Source of the DNA: Deltaproteobacteria bacterium
GTDB taxonomy: Bacteria > Desulfobacterota > Desulfobacteria > Desulfobacterales > SURF-15
Length of the DNA stretch: 64,000 nucleotides
Assembly (NCBI GenBank): GCA_019309565.1
Contig: JAFDFZ010000004.1
Coordinates: 1 to 64,000, forward strand
Direction of reading: 5' to 3'
The position numbers and the translations under genes are program-made. The notes below the pieces were generated by a model. That model was not told the origin of the DNA. It did no database searches and was given only the letters and a program-made list of their open reading frames with translations. Below, piece after piece: positions 63,301 through 64,000 of the stretch. Every line of letters starts with the position of its first letter. Position 1 is the first letter of the stretch.

Positions 63301-63464
63301 TCATTATGGGATCTAAGCCATACCTCATCCTGGAACTGGACGAACACAGTGCGGTGGCGGGTGTGATGACCCGCCTGGAGGCATTTCGAAATGTTATCGA
63401 AAACTCCATGCAAAAATTGGCTCCGATGCTCAAAGAAGGTGTTCAAATTGCCATGGAATCTTAA
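60381..63464 (+). CDS. Two-domain acyl-CoA dehydratase activase with DUF2229
   Basis: 1027 residues. First ASKHA activase repeat about 15-310: YFVGIDAGSIS, GGQDTF, CAAGTGSF. Second about 340-630: VYLGLDIGSTTTKYAVI, GGQDSKYI, CAAGTGSF, ERCTVF. DUF2229-like region from about 690: RPTVGMQRSLYGLH.. and AETCFPVKVSHGH. In archetypal 2-hydroxyacyl-CoA dehydratases the activase dimer uses ATP to inject an electron into the dehydratase through a 4Fe-4S cluster held by the CAAGTGS cysteines. Fused double activases are common in clostridia and deltaproteobacteria. The next gene carries what is often the C-terminal part. Confidence 0.9.
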   Translation: MSDKEKGFHNRANQYFVGIDAGSISINCIVLNEEKQIVCEYPYRRHLGKIEEHIESIIESLYRDYGKENIRSISFTGSHGKKISETLGTCYEFETISQVAGAVFIKPDVKTVISMGGQDTFLFQIDHFPGGWELEYFNTNGPCAAGTGSFIDQQAQRLATSIYGREADVSQERTDEILTDFISLGLQSKKPASVACRCTVFTKSDMIHLQNKGERLEDIIYGLHVGNARNYMSTIVSNRALKEPIIFIGGLSMNRLQVMAFKEYFPRLIVPRYSTSVGAIGVALQALAEKRKNTIDVNRLNRKVREQITSVPLAPKLELKETIFPERNDLQIRSIPEGCRVYLGLDIGSTTTKYAVINEKREIIHKQYVPTQGKPIEVTQKLLASLKAELGGRIEIAGVSTTGSGRNVVGDFLSADLIIDEITAHARGAVEIDPTVDTIFEIGGQDSKYISIANTYPLDFDMNKVCAAGTGSFLHELANKYGINIVEEFQQIALSSDRPVKLAERCTVFMESDLVTYHQKGIATNDLIAGLCYAIVYNYLNRVVGKRKIGQRIMFLGGPSLNKGVVAAFENVLGRGLIVPLNREVLGAYGAAVSVLEKMRIDNKSYSSFRGLDSVIGDRMKYEERICKADKQCHNQCKLKIYSFDGRRSIWGGECGRYDTIRAFGEKQQNYFELRQKIWETHLIGVYEELRDKPLMHSDGRPTVGMQRSLYGLHATVLWAHFFDRLGFRLVLTPATNQQIAKTGIETMVAETCFPVKVSHGHVSFLVGKTSYIFLPTIIDMATPQPSERGFFCPLVQSNSYMVRAALGLDSSQILAPVIHLKHDVDILANQLSNQIQSKLGVSKRAIKRAFSYALEKQNRFVEDLHRKGREILKRQNPNKPIVVVTGRPYNLYDERLNLRLGQNLAKIGVAALPMDFIDVTSVDLKDFPNMYWGLGAQILRTAKLIQEVPNHFGIHLTNFGCGADSFIEHFYKFIMGSKPYLILELDEHSAVAGVMTRLEAFRNVIENSMQKLAPMLKEGVQIAMES

Positions 63465-63476
63465 CAGGGAGTTGAC

Positions 63477-64000
63477 ATGACAGAGAAGAATGCCAAAAAG
63501 GTCATTAATTTTCAATCGCTCACCGAAAAGGTGGGTCGATTTGATATAAGCGGAAGCCAGGCAATGTTTCTTATTCCTGAAATGAACCGCATCGGAGGCC
63601 ATCTGCTGGCAGCCACTTTTAGAGGTTTCGGCATCCGCAGCCGGGTGATTGGGACCTATAAAGGACTTGACCTTGGAAAAGAGCATACCTCTGGAAAAGA
63701 GTGTTATCCATGCCAAATTACCACCGGCGATATTTTATATTTCCTGAAGAAAGAAAAAGAAAGGCTGGGGAAAGATTTCCTTCCGCAAAATTACATCTAT
63801 TTCATGCCGGAAGCCGGAGGACCATGCCGGTTTGGGATGTACAACAAATACCAGCGAATCGTTCTGGATTCTTTTCCAGAGTTTAGACATGTTAAAATCG
63901 GCTCACTTACCACTTCGGATGGATATTCACTGGACGGCCTCATCAATCCGGAGCGGGTCAGCGGCCTCAGAAAAGCAGGCTACCTGTCAATCGTGGTCAC
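63477..64000 (+). CDS. 2-hydroxyacyl-CoA dehydratase-like component (cut at window end)
   Basis: Partial: 174 residues visible, no stop inside the window, so the ORF track omits it. Start ATG 63477 has CAGGGAG about seven bases upstream and a 12-base gap to the activase gene. Recognisable: GKECYPCQITTGDILYFLKK and MPEAGGPCRFGMYNKYQ, which match the C-terminal segment found fused in longer activase/DUF2229 proteins (HgdB-like dehydratase subunit). Likely holds Fe-S cysteines (ECYPC, GPC). Works with the upstream activase. Confidence 0.85.
   Translation, partial: MTEKNAKKVINFQSLTEKVGRFDISGSQAMFLIPEMNRIGGHLLAATFRGFGIRSRVIGTYKGLDLGKEHTSGKECYPCQITTGDILYFLKKEKERLGKDFLPQNYIYFMPEAGGPCRFGMYNKYQRIVLDSFPEFRHVKIGSLTTSDGYSLDGLINPERVSGLRKAGYLSIVV

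Overview
The window looks like a chromosome segment of an anaerobic, probably sulfate-reducing bacterium of the Desulfobacterota (old Deltaproteobacteria). This is inferred from gene content, not from a marker phylogeny: a periplasmic cytochrome c3-type tetraheme protein, a tungsten-type aldehyde:ferredoxin oxidoreductase with its own MoaD-like protein, a 2-hydroxyacyl-CoA dehydratase activase system, a C_GCAxxG_C_C redox protein, FeoAB iron uptake, ferritin, and many orphan catabolic and transport genes.

The left end (1-6300) is an accessory, decaying region. It holds a transposase-like remnant and a REP-like hairpin, an AbiE toxin-antitoxin pair whose toxin has an in-frame stop, a group II intron in reverse orientation, scraps of a C11 peptidase and an amidohydrolase, a PIN-domain toxin with its antitoxin, and a tyrosine integrase tail that runs into a tRNA-Arg gene. 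The AbiE genes look more G+C rich than the rest.

From 6288 to 9874 come housekeeping genes: tRNA-Arg(ACG), divergently placed tadA (the enzyme that edits this same tRNA), purA, tRNA-Pro(CGG) and an MFS carrier. From 10137 to 16634 a mostly minus-strand catabolic cluster encodes an AtuA-like (DUF1446) protein, its DUF4387 companion, a D-aminoacylase-type amidohydrolase, a TRAP solute-binding protein, a creatininase-family amidase and a DapA-family aldolase. At 16803-19916 is a very large protein joining a zinc ribbon, a degenerate protein kinase (pseudokinase), one membrane helix, a trypsin-like protease and a TPR region.

From 20083 to 29078 there is a peptide-type ABC transporter (binding protein and two permeases) whose only visible ATPase is a decapitated divergent remnant, then a YtcJ-type amidohydrolase, a C_GCAxxG_C_C protein, an SDR and an IlvD/Edd dehydratase. 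From 29444 to 39300 are a cytidylate-kinase-like/BON protein, AOR with MoaD, an epimerase, an MFS carrier, cytochrome c3, ferritin, a small zinc-ribbon protein and a homoserine-dehydrogenase-like protein. From 39542 to 52859 are feoA-feoB-CDF/NifX, a 19-repeat TPR-like protein, gpmI, a BamE-like lipoprotein, two methyltransferases, znuABC with a YidD-like lipoprotein, and cobO. The right end holds an M48 peptidase, YcgN-like, DnaJ-zinc-finger, winged-helix, PilZ, CBS and SLC13 proteins, a YkgJ-like protein and the acyl-CoA dehydratase activase pair; the last gene is cut by the window edge.

Two dispersed repeat families stand out. One is a ~97-bp element with CCCCGTTGTT/AACTACGGGG ends (three full copies plus two divergent ones). 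The other is a ~48-bp sequence present as an inverted pair flanking the cytochrome c3 gene. No CRISPR array, rRNA operon or intact prophage was seen.
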